64,000 nt of DNA, taken from Nitrospirota bacterium. Its GTDB lineage: Bacteria; Nitrospirota; Thermodesulfovibrionia; Thermodesulfovibrionales; JdFR-88. The notes under the pieces are model-generated. The model was given only the letters and a program-made list of their open reading frames with translations. It did no database searches and was not told where the DNA came from. The position numbers and the translations under genes are program-made. Location of the stretch: the NCBI GenBank assembly GCA_021789935.1, contig JAJYIR010000003.1, positions 91,291 through 155,290 on the forward strand, read 5' to 3'. Positions 44,330-52,502 of the stretch are shown here, piece after piece; the stretch's first letter is position 1, and each line of letters opens with the position of its first letter.

Positions 44330-46398
44330 TGCGCGTATCCTTTGCATGGCTCTCTGAATTCATAAAAACAGGCCTGAGCGTCGAAAAGGCGGCCCATCTC
44401 CTTACGATGTGCGGTCTGGAGGTGGAGGCGCTGGAGGCCGCCCAGAATGACGTGATAATGGAAGTGAACGTAACCCCGAACAGGGCTGACTGCCTGAGCA
44501 TCCTTGGCGTGGTGAGGGAACTCTCGGTGCTTATAGGGGCTCCGATAGTCCTTCCGCCGGCGGAAATAACGGTCAAAGAAGTAAAAACGGGCCCGGCGGA
44601 AATAAAGATTGAGATCAGAAACGAGGACCTCTGCAGGAGATATTCGGGCAGGGTGATACGGAACGTAAGCATCGGGCCGTCACCGGAATGGATGGCCCGG
44701 AGGCTCGAAGATTACGGCATAAGGTCCATAAACAATATAGTCGACATTACAAATTATGTGCTTATAGAGCTTGGTCATCCCCTGCACGCCTTTGACCTGA
44801 ACACCCTTAAGGGCGGCAGGATAGTCGTGGACACCGCCGACAACATATACAGGCACATAAAAACCCTGGACGGCGTGGAAAGGAAGCTCCACGAAAGCGC
44901 GCTCGTCATAGCGGACGCCGAGGGGCCGGTTGCCCTGGCGGGCATAATGGGGGGCGCAAGCACCGAGGTGGAGGAGTCCACAACGGACATCTTTCTTGAG
45001 GCGGCCTGGTTCGAGCCTGTTAACATAAGGAAAACGGCGAAGGCCCTGGGTTTGAGCTCCGAGGCCGCCTACAGGTTCGAGCGCGGAGCAGACATGGAGA
45101 TAATACCTTACGCCCTGGACAGGGCGTCTTATCTGATGCAGGAGCTTGCCGGCGGCCGGCCCCAGGAGGCAGTGGACGTGTTCCCCTGGAAAAAAGCAAT
45201 GCCGCGCTCCATAGATGTGGGGGCCGGGAGGGTTTCAAAGCTCCTTGGCACAGACATTCAAAAAGAAGAGATCGTCCGGATACTGGAGAGGCTTGGTTTC
45301 GCGCCCAGGTGGAACGATTCTGTCATTACCGTTTTCCCGCCGTCCTACAGGCAGGATGTGGAAGGCGAGGCGGACATAGTGGAAGAAGTGGCCAGGATTT
45401 ACGGCTACGACAAGATACCCACCACCCTTCCCGCTTCCAGACTTTCAATCCAGGATGCCCCCACGAGAAGGAATTTCGTAAAGGCGGCCAGGCAGAGCAT
45501 AAGGAAATCCGGCTATAGCGAGGCGGTAAACTTCAGCTTCATGAACCCGCAGGTGCTGGACCAGCTTTTTCTTCCGGTAAATGACTTAAGAAGAAGCGCC
45601 GTTTCTCTCATAAACCCCCTGAAGCAGGAAGAGTCCATGCTCAGGACAACGCTGCTGCCGGCGCTTATGGAAAATCTTAAACATAACCAGCAAAGGGACA
45701 TCAGGAACATAATGCTTGCCGAGACCTCCAAGGTCTTCATTGAGGGTAAAGAGGGTGAACTGCCAGGAGAGCACCTGATGCTGTCCGGCATCTCGATGCT
45801 GAACAAGACCTACAGCTTCTGGCGGAATGGGAAGGACGAATTTTATACGGCCAAGGGCGCGGTTGAGGCATTACTGGATGAGTTCAGGGTCTGCGACAGG
45901 ACCTTTTTTGGGCCGTGCAAGGAGCCTTTTCTCCATCCCGGCAAATCCGCGGATGTCATCGTCTCCGGTCGCAGGTGCGGCTTTGTCGGCATACTTTCCC
46001 CCACCGTAAGGGAAAAGGCGGAGATCAAGGGGAAGGAAGAGATAACCGTGTTCGAGCTGAACCTGGACATTATCTTCGAGTGTCTCCCGCAAACGCCCGT
46101 TTACCATCCTGTCCCCAGGTTCCCGGCTGTGGAAAGGGACATCGCCCTTGTCCTGGATGAAGCCGTAAGCGCGACGGAAGTGATCAGCCGGATAAAAGAC
46201 TATCCCTCGAAGCTGATAGAAAGCGCGGCAGTCTTCGACCTGTACAAGGGTGAAGGCATTCCGGCGGGGAAAAAGAGCATGGCGTTCAACGTAAGATACC
46301 GTGCCCAGGACCGGACGCTTACCGAAGAGGAAGTGGAGCAGGTACACGAAGGCCTCATAAAAGACCTCCTCATACACACAGGCGGGAGCTTAAGGTAG
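44329..46398 (+). CDS. pheT: Phenylalanyl-tRNA synthetase beta subunit
   Basis: A 689-residue subunit with the B1 and B5 domains, the B3/B4 editing module and a C-terminal ferredoxin-fold anticodon-binding domain (F-P-A-V-E-R-D-I-A-L near 597). It lacks the longer tRNA-binding OB insertion near residue 40-150 seen in E. coli PheT (about 795 residues), which makes it a short form; V-N-I-V-D-I-T-N near 129 shows the usual core follows directly. Start TAATG overlaps the pheS stop. It is the last gene of the operon; beyond it the sequence changes character. Confidence 0.96.
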   Translation: MRVSFAWLSEFIKTGLSVEKAAHLLTMCGLEVEALEAAQNDVIMEVNVTPNRADCLSILGVVRELSVLIGAPIVLPPAEITVKEVKTGPAEIKIEIRNEDLCRRYSGRVIRNVSIGPSPEWMARRLEDYGIRSINNIVDITNYVLIELGHPLHAFDLNTLKGGRIVVDTADNIYRHIKTLDGVERKLHESALVIADAEGPVALAGIMGGASTEVEESTTDIFLEAAWFEPVNIRKTAKALGLSSEAAYRFERGADMEIIPYALDRASYLMQELAGGRPQEAVDVFPWKKAMPRSIDVGAGRVSKLLGTDIQKEEIVRILERLGFAPRWNDSVITVFPPSYRQDVEGEADIVEEVARIYGYDKIPTTLPASRLSIQDAPTRRNFVKAARQSIRKSGYSEAVNFSFMNPQVLDQLFLPVNDLRRSAVSLINPLKQEESMLRTTLLPALMENLKHNQQRDIRNIMLAETSKVFIEGKEGELPGEHLMLSGISMLNKTYSFWRNGKDEFYTAKGAVEALLDEFRVCDRTFFGPCKEPFLHPGKSADVIVSGRRCGFVGILSPTVREKAEIKGKEEITVFELNLDIIFECLPQTPVYHPVPRFPAVERDIALVLDEAVSATEVISRIKDYPSKLIESAAVFDLYKGEGIPAGKKSMAFNVRYRAQDRTLTEEEVEQVHEGLIKDLLIHTGGSLR

Positions 46399-46487
46399 CA
46401 GGCCTAGCCTTTTCTCAGCGGCGCTGGAATTGACCGGATTCCCCAATCTCCAGTTTCAGGATTGCCCGTTCCCTTCAACGCCGAAAC

Positions 46488-46634
46488 ATGGCCACGAGCA
46501 AGGAAACCGTCACCCAAATTCTGGACTTAATGGTTACTGCTAATGATGCTCGAATGTGCGCTTTGCCCACTCATTTCCGCAAAGAGCTAAAAATACTAAG
46601 CTTGCTTTCCTTCGCCATAGATGCATATTCATAG
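46488..46634 (+). pseudogene. Possible TfoX/Sxy N-terminal fragment
   Basis: An ATG at 46488 opens 48 codons beginning M-A-T-S-K-E-T-V-T-Q-I-L-D, which resembles the first residues of TfoX-N domain proteins (M-A-S/T-S-x-E-F-V-x-x-V/I-L-E). The match fades after about 20 residues and the frame runs into the end of the opposite-strand membrane protein gene. It is best read as a truncated remnant; the similarity is short. Confidence 0.3.
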
Positions 46635-47929
46635 AACTGTGGAACATCAGGATATAAATATCGCTGTATGAGGGCCGGGTCGGCCATGGTGTAGTGCGCC
46701 AGGATTTCATTTGCAATAATGACCTGTTTTTTATGGAATTGTCCCATTACAGATCCTGTCAGGAATGACGTGATCATTTGAAAAAACAGCAGCATGACAA
46801 CGGCTGCTTTCATATATGATTTCAGAGTATGCTTCGCCGGTCTGCTGACTGAAAGATGAAGGTAAATGCCCACAATGAGAACAAGTCCATACGTGGTATA
46901 TCTGGAACTGGAAGCTTGCATCACGCCGTATCCTGACCGGCCGACAACCAACGCGAATTCAAACAACAGTCCAAACAATATGAGAGTGACCGGCAACGGA
47001 TGGCTGCCGTCTTCTCTGCCTTTAAGAAAGGTCCATATGGAATAAGCAGCCAGCAAGAGTATGCACACTCCAAAAAATTCATCCAGATAGAAACTGAAAC
47101 TTAGCATTGGCATCCAAAAAATATTGCCAGTGGATGCCAGGAAATATTCCATAGACATGCCCAAGTGGGCAAGGAAAAAATAAAAAGGCTTATCGCTCAT
47201 GATTTGAAATTGATAACCTGCAAAATAAATTACGATTGCAACCAGAGCCGCAAACATCCATGATGCCATATAAAATTTTTTGGTCTTCTTAGCTGCCAGA
47301 TAAAAAATGCCGCACGGCCAGACAAACAGCCCCTGAAGAGATGAAAATGACGCTATAACGGCCATTATTATGGCTGCTATTAAATAACCCCGTCCCCTGG
47401 AAATCCGTTCAAGAAAATATATGGACAACAGAATACATAAAAGGACCAGGTTCCATGCGAAATGGTGGCCAAAGAGCATAGCTTCGAACTGGCAAAGGCT
47501 GAACCAGGTAAACGCAGGCAGGACGAACATCCATGGAGACGTCCACAATTTTTCAACCGGGATTTTAATTAGCACCAGAAATGAAGAAGCCAGCAGAATG
47601 CCGCCAAAAAACATCTCGAATTTAGTGTTGAAGTGGGTGAAGAAAGCAAATAATACTGCGATTAAATTAGGGAAAAACGTACGATGCTCATGATTTTGGG
47701 CCCACAAATCGCTGATTTTCAGATTGTGAAAAAACGCACTATGTATCAGAGGCACCTGTATCCAGTCATCGGCTATTATGCAATTCACGCCATATTTTTG
47801 TATATACCAGAAATAAAGAATTACCGGAATAAGACCCAGAAGGAAAGGAGCGGCTTTTTTGATCATTTTGGGCGGCATCTGGTTTTTGGCATATTCAAGA
47901 AAACGCAATTTTCTCCAGTCAAACGTCAC
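46571..47929 (-). CDS. Polytopic membrane protein, possibly GT-C type glycosyltransferase
   Basis: I do not recognise a named family. The protein has about ten to twelve hydrophobic segments from residue 25 onward. An early loop holds A-D-D-W-I-Q followed 30 residues later by N-H-E-H-R-T-F-F-P-N, a pattern found in GT-C-like membrane proteins where an acidic pair after the first helix binds the lipid-sugar. The sequence is clearly more A+T-rich than the flanking operons and uses other codons, a sign of transfer. The frame is open to a TTG at 48004, but that TTG is part of a promoter-like -35 box, so a start downstream (GTG at 47929, or ATG at 47878 or 47866) is more likely. Confidence 0.7.
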   Translation of the reverse strand: MTFDWRKLRFLEYAKNQMPPKMIKKAAPFLLGLIPVILYFWYIQKYGVNCIIADDWIQVPLIHSAFFHNLKISDLWAQNHEHRTFFPNLIAVLFAFFTHFNTKFEMFFGGILLASSFLVLIKIPVEKLWTSPWMFVLPAFTWFSLCQFEAMLFGHHFAWNLVLLCILLSIYFLERISRGRGYLIAAIIMAVIASFSSLQGLFVWPCGIFYLAAKKTKKFYMASWMFAALVAIVIYFAGYQFQIMSDKPFYFFLAHLGMSMEYFLASTGNIFWMPMLSFSFYLDEFFGVCILLLAAYSIWTFLKGREDGSHPLPVTLILFGLLFEFALVVGRSGYGVMQASSSRYTTYGLVLIVGIYLHLSVSRPAKHTLKSYMKAAVVMLLFFQMITSFLTGSVMGQFHKKQVIIANEILAHYTMADPALIQRYLYPDVPQFYEYASMAKESKLSIFSSLRK

Positions 47930-47975
47930 CTTTTTAAATCCAGCTATTCGAACCTGGAAAATGGCCAAGTAGATG

Positions 47976-48004
47976 ATTTTAAGCGGCGGTCTCCTTTCTG
48001 TCAA
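47976..48004 (-). promoter_or_regulatory. sigma70-type promoter for the membrane protein gene
   Basis: On the minus strand a perfect TTGACA (48004-47999) is followed after exactly 17 bp by TAAAAT (47981-47976). RNA would begin near 47969, about 40 nt before the GTG at 47929. Confidence 0.6.
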
Positions 48005-48033
48005 GGGATTTCTGAGTAAAACAGCAGCGCGTT

Positions 48034-48052
48034 TAGGCCGCTCCTTGCGGCC
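48034..48052. repeat. Short inverted repeat
   Basis: GGCCGC, a TCCTT loop and GCGGCC form a 6-bp GC-only hairpin upstream of the membrane protein promoter. No clear T-run follows. It may be a REP-like element. Confidence 0.4.
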
Positions 48053-48106
48053 CTTTACATTCCAGAATTGCCTTTATGCTCCTAAGAGAGCAGCCATTGC
48101 CCATCT

Positions 48107-48345
48107 CTAGAGTAGTGTCTCGTAAATCTCTTTACATTAGAAAGTTCCAGGAAATCCGTTTTTCGTCATTCCCGGGATATTAATCGGGAATCCAGTGACT
48201 TTGATTTTTGCCGGTCATAAGACAACGCCGCTGTCCAGACTTGATCTTTTTACGGATAAAATCGGGCGCTAACTACACGCGGGAATGACGGCCAAAACTA
48301 AAACACTCGAACAAATGTAAAGAAATGTCAGGGACACTACGCTAG
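48107..48345. mobile_element. MITE-like element with imperfect terminal inverted repeats
   Basis: The left end (48107-48138, starting CTAGAGTAGTGTC and ending CTTTACATT) and the inverted right end (48345-48314, starting CTAGCGTAGTGTC and ending CTTTACATT) agree at about 26 of 32 positions. The element is 239 bp and has no transposase. CTAG at both outer edges could be a duplicated 4-bp target. A nested pair, GTCATTCCCG near 48165 and CGGGAATGAC near 48280, lies inside. It adjoins the broken dtd gene. Confidence 0.6.
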
Positions 48346-48529
48346 GCCTAATTGCCGGCTTGCCAGCGTTTAACTCTGCTGGTGATACGCACCCGCCGAA
48401 GGGTTTTTCGTCAACCTTCGCATTGAGCCGGGAATGGAATAGAGCCCTTAACATAGTTCTTTCGATAATCTTTGCAGTTCTAGCCCCCCTGCCGCGAAGA
48501 CTTGTGGGACTAAACATGCATCGAATCCC
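48346..48529. other. Unexplained insert between the MITE-like element and dtd remnant
   Basis: These 184 bp replace the middle of dtd. They have stop codons in most frames and several hairpins, for instance CCAGC/GCTGG around 48363-48382 and CGAAGG/CCTTCG around 48397-48420. Together with the adjacent element they look like part of a larger degenerate insertion or a structured RNA. No known RNA family was recognised. Confidence 0.4.
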
Positions 48530-48643
48530 ATCGTCCCCTTTTTCCAATCCAAGAAGCACAGGAAGCCCCGCCCCTATCGTGGACACCCGGCTGCCCTCCA
48601 CTTCCACGGAGGCCTCTTGCACCCTCTGTATGACTGCCCTCAT
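48530..48643 (-). pseudogene. dtd: D-aminoacyl-tRNA deacylase, N-terminal fragment
   Basis: The first 38 residues (M-R-A-V-I-Q-R-V-Q-E-A-S-V-E-V, then I-G-A-G-L-P-V-L-L-G-L-E-K-G-D-D) match the N-terminus of Dtd, which hydrolyses D-amino acids from tRNA. After G-D-D the usual A-x-x-L-x-x-K-I-x-x-L-R-I-F segment is missing, as are the S-Q-F-T-L and G-P-V-T catalytic motifs. The frame stays open to 48269 but encodes unrelated sequence. It is therefore a truncated pseudogene. It starts 8 bp after the cysteine desulfurase gene, so it was probably the last gene of that operon. Confidence 0.8.
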
Positions 48644-48650
48644 ATTTTAA

Positions 48651-49829
48651 TTACGCGGGGAAAAGAGGAGACATCTTTTGAAGACGCTCTACAATGGAAG
48701 GTAGCGCCTGGAGGCAATAGTCCACATCGTCTTGGGTGTTGCCAAGGCCCAGGCTGAACCTTATGGCCCCGCGTGAGCACACGGGCAGGAGCCCCATGGC
48801 CTGAAGAACGTGCGAGGGCTCGGATGTCTCCGAGGAGCAGGCCGAACCGGTGGATACCGCTATGCCCTGCATGTCGAGCATCTGGAGGATGGCCTCCGCC
48901 TCAACGTACTTAAAGCTAATGTTCGAGGTGTTGTACATCCTGTTTTCCTTATGCCCGTTCAGCGCCGTCTCCGGAATGTTCCGCAGGATGCCGTCTTCAA
49001 GCCCGTCCCGCATGGCGCCGATGCTTTTGGCCTTATCGCTCATCGAGGCCATCGACATCTCGCAGGCCTTGCCGAGGGCAACGATGCCGGGGACATTTTC
49101 CGTGCCCGCCCTAAGACCGTGCTCGTGATGGCCGCCGGTGATGAGGACCGGGGGGGTTTTCGATTCTACCCCGTTTCTCACAAACTGGAAGCCGACCCCC
49201 TTGGGCGAGTTGAACTTGTGCCCTGAGGCCGTTAGGAGATCCACACCCCATTCTTTGACGTCCACCGGTAACTTGCCGGCCACCTGCACCGCGTCCGTAT
49301 GGAAGATTATCCCGTGTTCCCTGGCAATTGAGGCCATCTCTCTTACCGGAAAAATATTGCCCGTCTCGTTGTTTGCAGCCATCACGGAGATCAAAACGGT
49401 GTTTTTCTCTTTCCTTATGGCCTGTCTAAGATCATCGGGGTCAACCATTCCGGAGCTGTCCACCGGAAGGTACGTCGCCTTGAAACCAAAAAAATTCTCC
49501 ATGAACCTGAAGGTCTCCAGGACCGCCGGATGCTCCACAACGGTGGTTATGATGTGCCCGCCTTTTCCGAGGCAGTTGAAGAGGACGCCCTTTATTGCCA
49601 TGTTGTCCCCTTCGGATCCGCCGCTTGTAAAAACTATTTCTGAGGGGTCCGCGTTTATGAGGGCCGCCGACTGCCGCCGGGCATTCTCTACCGCCTCCCT
49701 GGCCTCCCTGCCCATCCGGTGGACGGACGAGGGATTGCCGAACTTATCGCCGAGGAAAGGCCCCATAGCCTCCCTCGCTTCGGGGGAGGCGGGAGATGTT
49801 GCGTTATGGTCGAAGTATATCCTTCTCAT
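48651..49829 (-). CDS. Cysteine desulfurase (NifS/IscS family)
   Basis: A 392-residue PLP enzyme that takes sulfur from cysteine for Fe-S clusters and tRNA thiolation. It begins Y-F-D-H-N-A-T-S-P, the PLP lysine is in S-G-H-K-F-N-S-P-K-G near 203-212 and the sulfur-carrying Cys is in S-A-C-S-S near 325-329. T-S-G-G-S-E-G-D-N near 68 binds the cofactor phosphate. No iscU or regulator gene is beside it. The dtd fragment follows on the same strand. Confidence 0.94.
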   Translation of the reverse strand: MRRIYFDHNATSPASPEAREAMGPFLGDKFGNPSSVHRMGREAREAVENARRQSAALINADPSEIVFTSGGSEGDNMAIKGVLFNCLGKGGHIITTVVEHPAVLETFRFMENFFGFKATYLPVDSSGMVDPDDLRQAIRKEKNTVLISVMAANNETGNIFPVREMASIAREHGIIFHTDAVQVAGKLPVDVKEWGVDLLTASGHKFNSPKGVGFQFVRNGVESKTPPVLITGGHHEHGLRAGTENVPGIVALGKACEMSMASMSDKAKSIGAMRDGLEDGILRNIPETALNGHKENRMYNTSNISFKYVEAEAILQMLDMQGIAVSTGSACSSETSEPSHVLQAMGLLPVCSRGAIRFSLGLGNTQDDVDYCLQALPSIVERLQKMSPLFPA

Positions 49830-49918
49830 TTTCCAGGAAAGCTGGCCGCCCGCCCCTTCTGCAAACGGAGAAGACCAGATGCGGATACGGGAGGTTTTTG
49901 TTTTTTCAAGCCTTTTTT

Positions 49919-51574
49919 TTACACTTCCATTATGATGGGCATTATCATTGGCCTTCTGTCCATGGTGTTCCGCAGGTATTTTTTAAGCGAGCTTCTGATC
50001 TTGTTCTGCAAAAGCTGGCTGTCCGCTATGATCTCCTTGTCCAGGGATGCCACCGTTGCCGTGATAAAAGCCTTCACATCGGATATAAGCTCCGGCGAGG
50101 CATCCTCGAATATAAACCCCCTGGATATCACGTCGGGGCCGGAAATTATGCTTCCCGTGAGCTTCTCCACCCCAAGTATTACAATTACGATGCCGCCGTG
50201 GGCAAGCCTCATCCTGTCCCTGAGGACGACTTCCTCCACGTCACCGGCGCTCTTGCCGTCTATGAAGACCCTTCCGGAGTCCACCTTGCCGGCCCGCGAC
50301 ACCCCCTCGGAGCCGATCTCAAGCACCTCGCCATTATCCAGTATGAAAATGTTTTCCTTTGGTATGCCCTGCTTGAGGGCAAGGTTGGCGTGTGTGGCAA
50401 GGTTCCTGTACTCGCCGTGAATGGGCACAAAGTAACGGGGCTTCACAAGGTTAATCATGAGCTTCAGCTCTTCCTTGGAAGCGTGGCCGGAAACATGTAT
50501 CTCCGATACCTTCTCATGGATAACGTTGGCTCCCCGCCGGAAGAGATGGTTTATTATCCTGCCTATCGAGCGCTCGTTGCCGGGTATCATCTTGGCAGAC
50601 AGTATTACGGTATCTCCCTCTTTTATCTGTATCTGCTTGTGCTCTCCGATGGCTATCCTTGAAAGCACGCTCATGGGCTCCCCCTGGGAGCCCGTAGTAA
50701 TTATCACCACGTCCTTGTCTTCCAGGTCCTTCAGGTCCTCTATCCTGAACCAGGTTTCCCTCGGTATCCTGAGGTAGCCCAGATCAAGGGCTATCTGCGT
50801 ATTGGAGACGATGCTCCTTCCGCAAAGGATCACCTTTCTGCCGAACATCACGGCCACGTCTATGGCCTGCTGGATGCGGTGAAGGTTTGAGGCGAAGGTG
50901 GAGATGATTATCCTGCCCTTGGCGCGCGCGAATATGTCCTCGAACGCCCTCCTCACTTCTTTTTCGGAGAAGGTAAACCCGCCCTTTTCGGCGTTCGTGG
51001 AGTCCGAAAGCAGCAGGAGCGTTTTTTTCTCCCCATACTCCGCGAACCTTTGAAAGTCCAGAAGCTCCCCGTCCACCGGCGTCGGGTCCAGTTTGAAATC
51101 CCCGGTGTGGACCACCCTGCCCACCGGGGTGGTGATGCCAAGCGCCACGCCGTCAACGATGCTGTGCGTAACGCGGATGAACTCTATGTCGAAGGGCCCT
51201 ATCGATACACTCTCCCTGGGTTTTACCGGGTGCATCTCGGCCTCTATGCGGTATTCCTTCAGCTTTTCTTTTATGAGTCCAAGGGTAAGCGCTGTGCCGT
51301 AGATGGGCGCCTGGACCAACCTGAGCAGAAAAGGCAGCGCCCCGGTATGGTCCTCATGTCCGTGGGTGATTATTATCGCCTTTACCTTGTCTTTGTTTTC
51401 TATCAGGTAGGAAAAATCCGGGATGACGAAGTCGATGCCGAGCATGTCTTCCTCGGGGAACATGAGCCCGGCGTCTATCACCACGATGGAATCGCCGTAC
51501 TGGAGGACCATCATGTTCAGTCCCCCGATTTCTTCGAGTCCGCCAAGCGGTATAAGAGAGAGCATTTCAGACAT
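49919..51574 (-). CDS. rnj: Ribonuclease J
   Basis: A 551-residue MBL/beta-CASP nuclease with 5'-3' exo- and endonuclease activity in RNA decay and rRNA maturation. The zinc motif T-H-G-H-E-D-H-T-G is near 69-77, the beta-CASP region has S-D-S-T-N-A near 192, and H-V-S-G-H-A near 367 completes the site. A C-terminal domain after about 450 helps dimerisation. The presence of RNase J indicates this type of RNA turnover. The gene starts inside the 3' end of argF by 8 bp. Confidence 0.96.
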   Translation of the reverse strand: MSEMLSLIPLGGLEEIGGLNMMVLQYGDSIVVIDAGLMFPEEDMLGIDFVIPDFSYLIENKDKVKAIIITHGHEDHTGALPFLLRLVQAPIYGTALTLGLIKEKLKEYRIEAEMHPVKPRESVSIGPFDIEFIRVTHSIVDGVALGITTPVGRVVHTGDFKLDPTPVDGELLDFQRFAEYGEKKTLLLLSDSTNAEKGGFTFSEKEVRRAFEDIFARAKGRIIISTFASNLHRIQQAIDVAVMFGRKVILCGRSIVSNTQIALDLGYLRIPRETWFRIEDLKDLEDKDVVIITTGSQGEPMSVLSRIAIGEHKQIQIKEGDTVILSAKMIPGNERSIGRIINHLFRRGANVIHEKVSEIHVSGHASKEELKLMINLVKPRYFVPIHGEYRNLATHANLALKQGIPKENIFILDNGEVLEIGSEGVSRAGKVDSGRVFIDGKSAGDVEEVVLRDRMRLAHGGIVIVILGVEKLTGSIISGPDVISRGFIFEDASPELISDVKAFITATVASLDKEIIADSQLLQNKIRSSLKKYLRNTMDRRPMIMPIIMEV

Positions 51575-52502
51575 TCAAATTCATCAAGAGCGTTTCCAGA
51601 AGCGCCTTGCCCGTGTAGAGCCTGTTTTCCGCCTGCTCGAATACAACACTCCTCGGTCCGTCCAAGACCTCGTCGGTAATCTCCTCCCCGCGGTGGGCCG
51701 GAAGGCAGTGCATGACTATCGCATCGGGCTTCGCGCAGGCAAGCAGGGCATCATTTATCTGGTAGTTTTTGAACCTGTTTTTCTTGTCGCCGGCCTTCTG
51801 CTCCTGGCCCATGCTCACCCAAACGTCGGTGTAGATGACATCAGACCTTCCCGCCGCCTCCCTTGGCTCCCGGAGCACAACTATCTCGCTTCGCGCGCTC
51901 TTCATCGCGTTTTCAAGAACAAGCGGGTCTGGCTCGAAACCTTCGGGGCACGCGATCGAAAGGTCCATCTTCATCATGGAGGTCCCCTGTATAAGAGAGT
52001 TAGCCACGTTATTGCCGTCTCCTATGTAGGCCACTTTCAGACCTTCCAGCCTCCCTTTTTTCTCCAGCATGGTCATGAGATCCGCAAGGCCCTGGCATGG
52101 ATGGTGCCTGTCCGTAAGCCCGTTTATGACCGGCACCCGGGAATGCCTCGCGAACTCCTCTATCCGCTCATGGGCGAATGTGCGGATAATGATGGCGTCC
52201 AGGTATGAGGACAGCACCCTGGCGGTGTCCGCAACGGTCTCACCCCTGCCAAGCTGTAAATCGTTAAGGTTCATATATATCGGATGGGCGCCAAGCTGGT
52301 AAACTGCCGCTTCGAACGAGGCCCTGGTGCGTGTCGAGGCCTTTTCGAATATCAACCCCACGCTTCTGCCCGCAAGGGACACCCCGCCGCGGTCCTTCGT
52401 CTTCTTCATCTCTATGGCCCTGTCCAGGAGCCGGAGCATCTCTGTTTCATTAAAATCCGGAAGAGTAAGAAAATCTCTTTTCATCCTGCAATCTGGCTCC
52501 AT
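51567..52502 (-). CDS. argF: Ornithine carbamoyltransferase
   Basis: A 311-residue enzyme that makes citrulline from ornithine and carbamoyl phosphate. The carbamoyl-phosphate motif S-T-R-T-R is near 55-59 with E-K-A before it. H-P-x-Q appears as H-H-P-C-Q near 132, and the ornithine loop H-C-L-P-A-H-R is near 269-275. Length fits the catabolic/anabolic trimer class. It overlaps argD by 1 bp and RNase J by 8 bp; the argD-argF pair marks arginine biosynthesis. Confidence 0.96.
   Translation of the reverse strand: MEPDCRMKRDFLTLPDFNETEMLRLLDRAIEMKKTKDRGGVSLAGRSVGLIFEKASTRTRASFEAAVYQLGAHPIYMNLNDLQLGRGETVADTARVLSSYLDAIIIRTFAHERIEEFARHSRVPVINGLTDRHHPCQGLADLMTMLEKKGRLEGLKVAYIGDGNNVANSLIQGTSMMKMDLSIACPEGFEPDPLVLENAMKSARSEIVVLREPREAAGRSDVIYTDVWVSMGQEQKAGDKKNRFKNYQINDALLACAKPDAIVMHCLPAHRGEEITDEVLDGPRSVVFEQAENRLYTGKALLETLLMNLNV

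Noticed and set aside
48340..48470. Integron attC site
   Set aside because: GCCTAAT and TTAAC-type boxes occur but the RYYYAAC / GTTRRRY pairing and spacing are not met, and no integrase is nearby.
48500..48545. tmRNA-like 5' end on the minus strand near the dtd junction
   Set aside because: GGGGACGATGGGATTCGA looks like a tmRNA start, but most of it is ordinary dtd coding sequence (E-K-G-D-D) and no tag frame, T-arm or 3' half follows.
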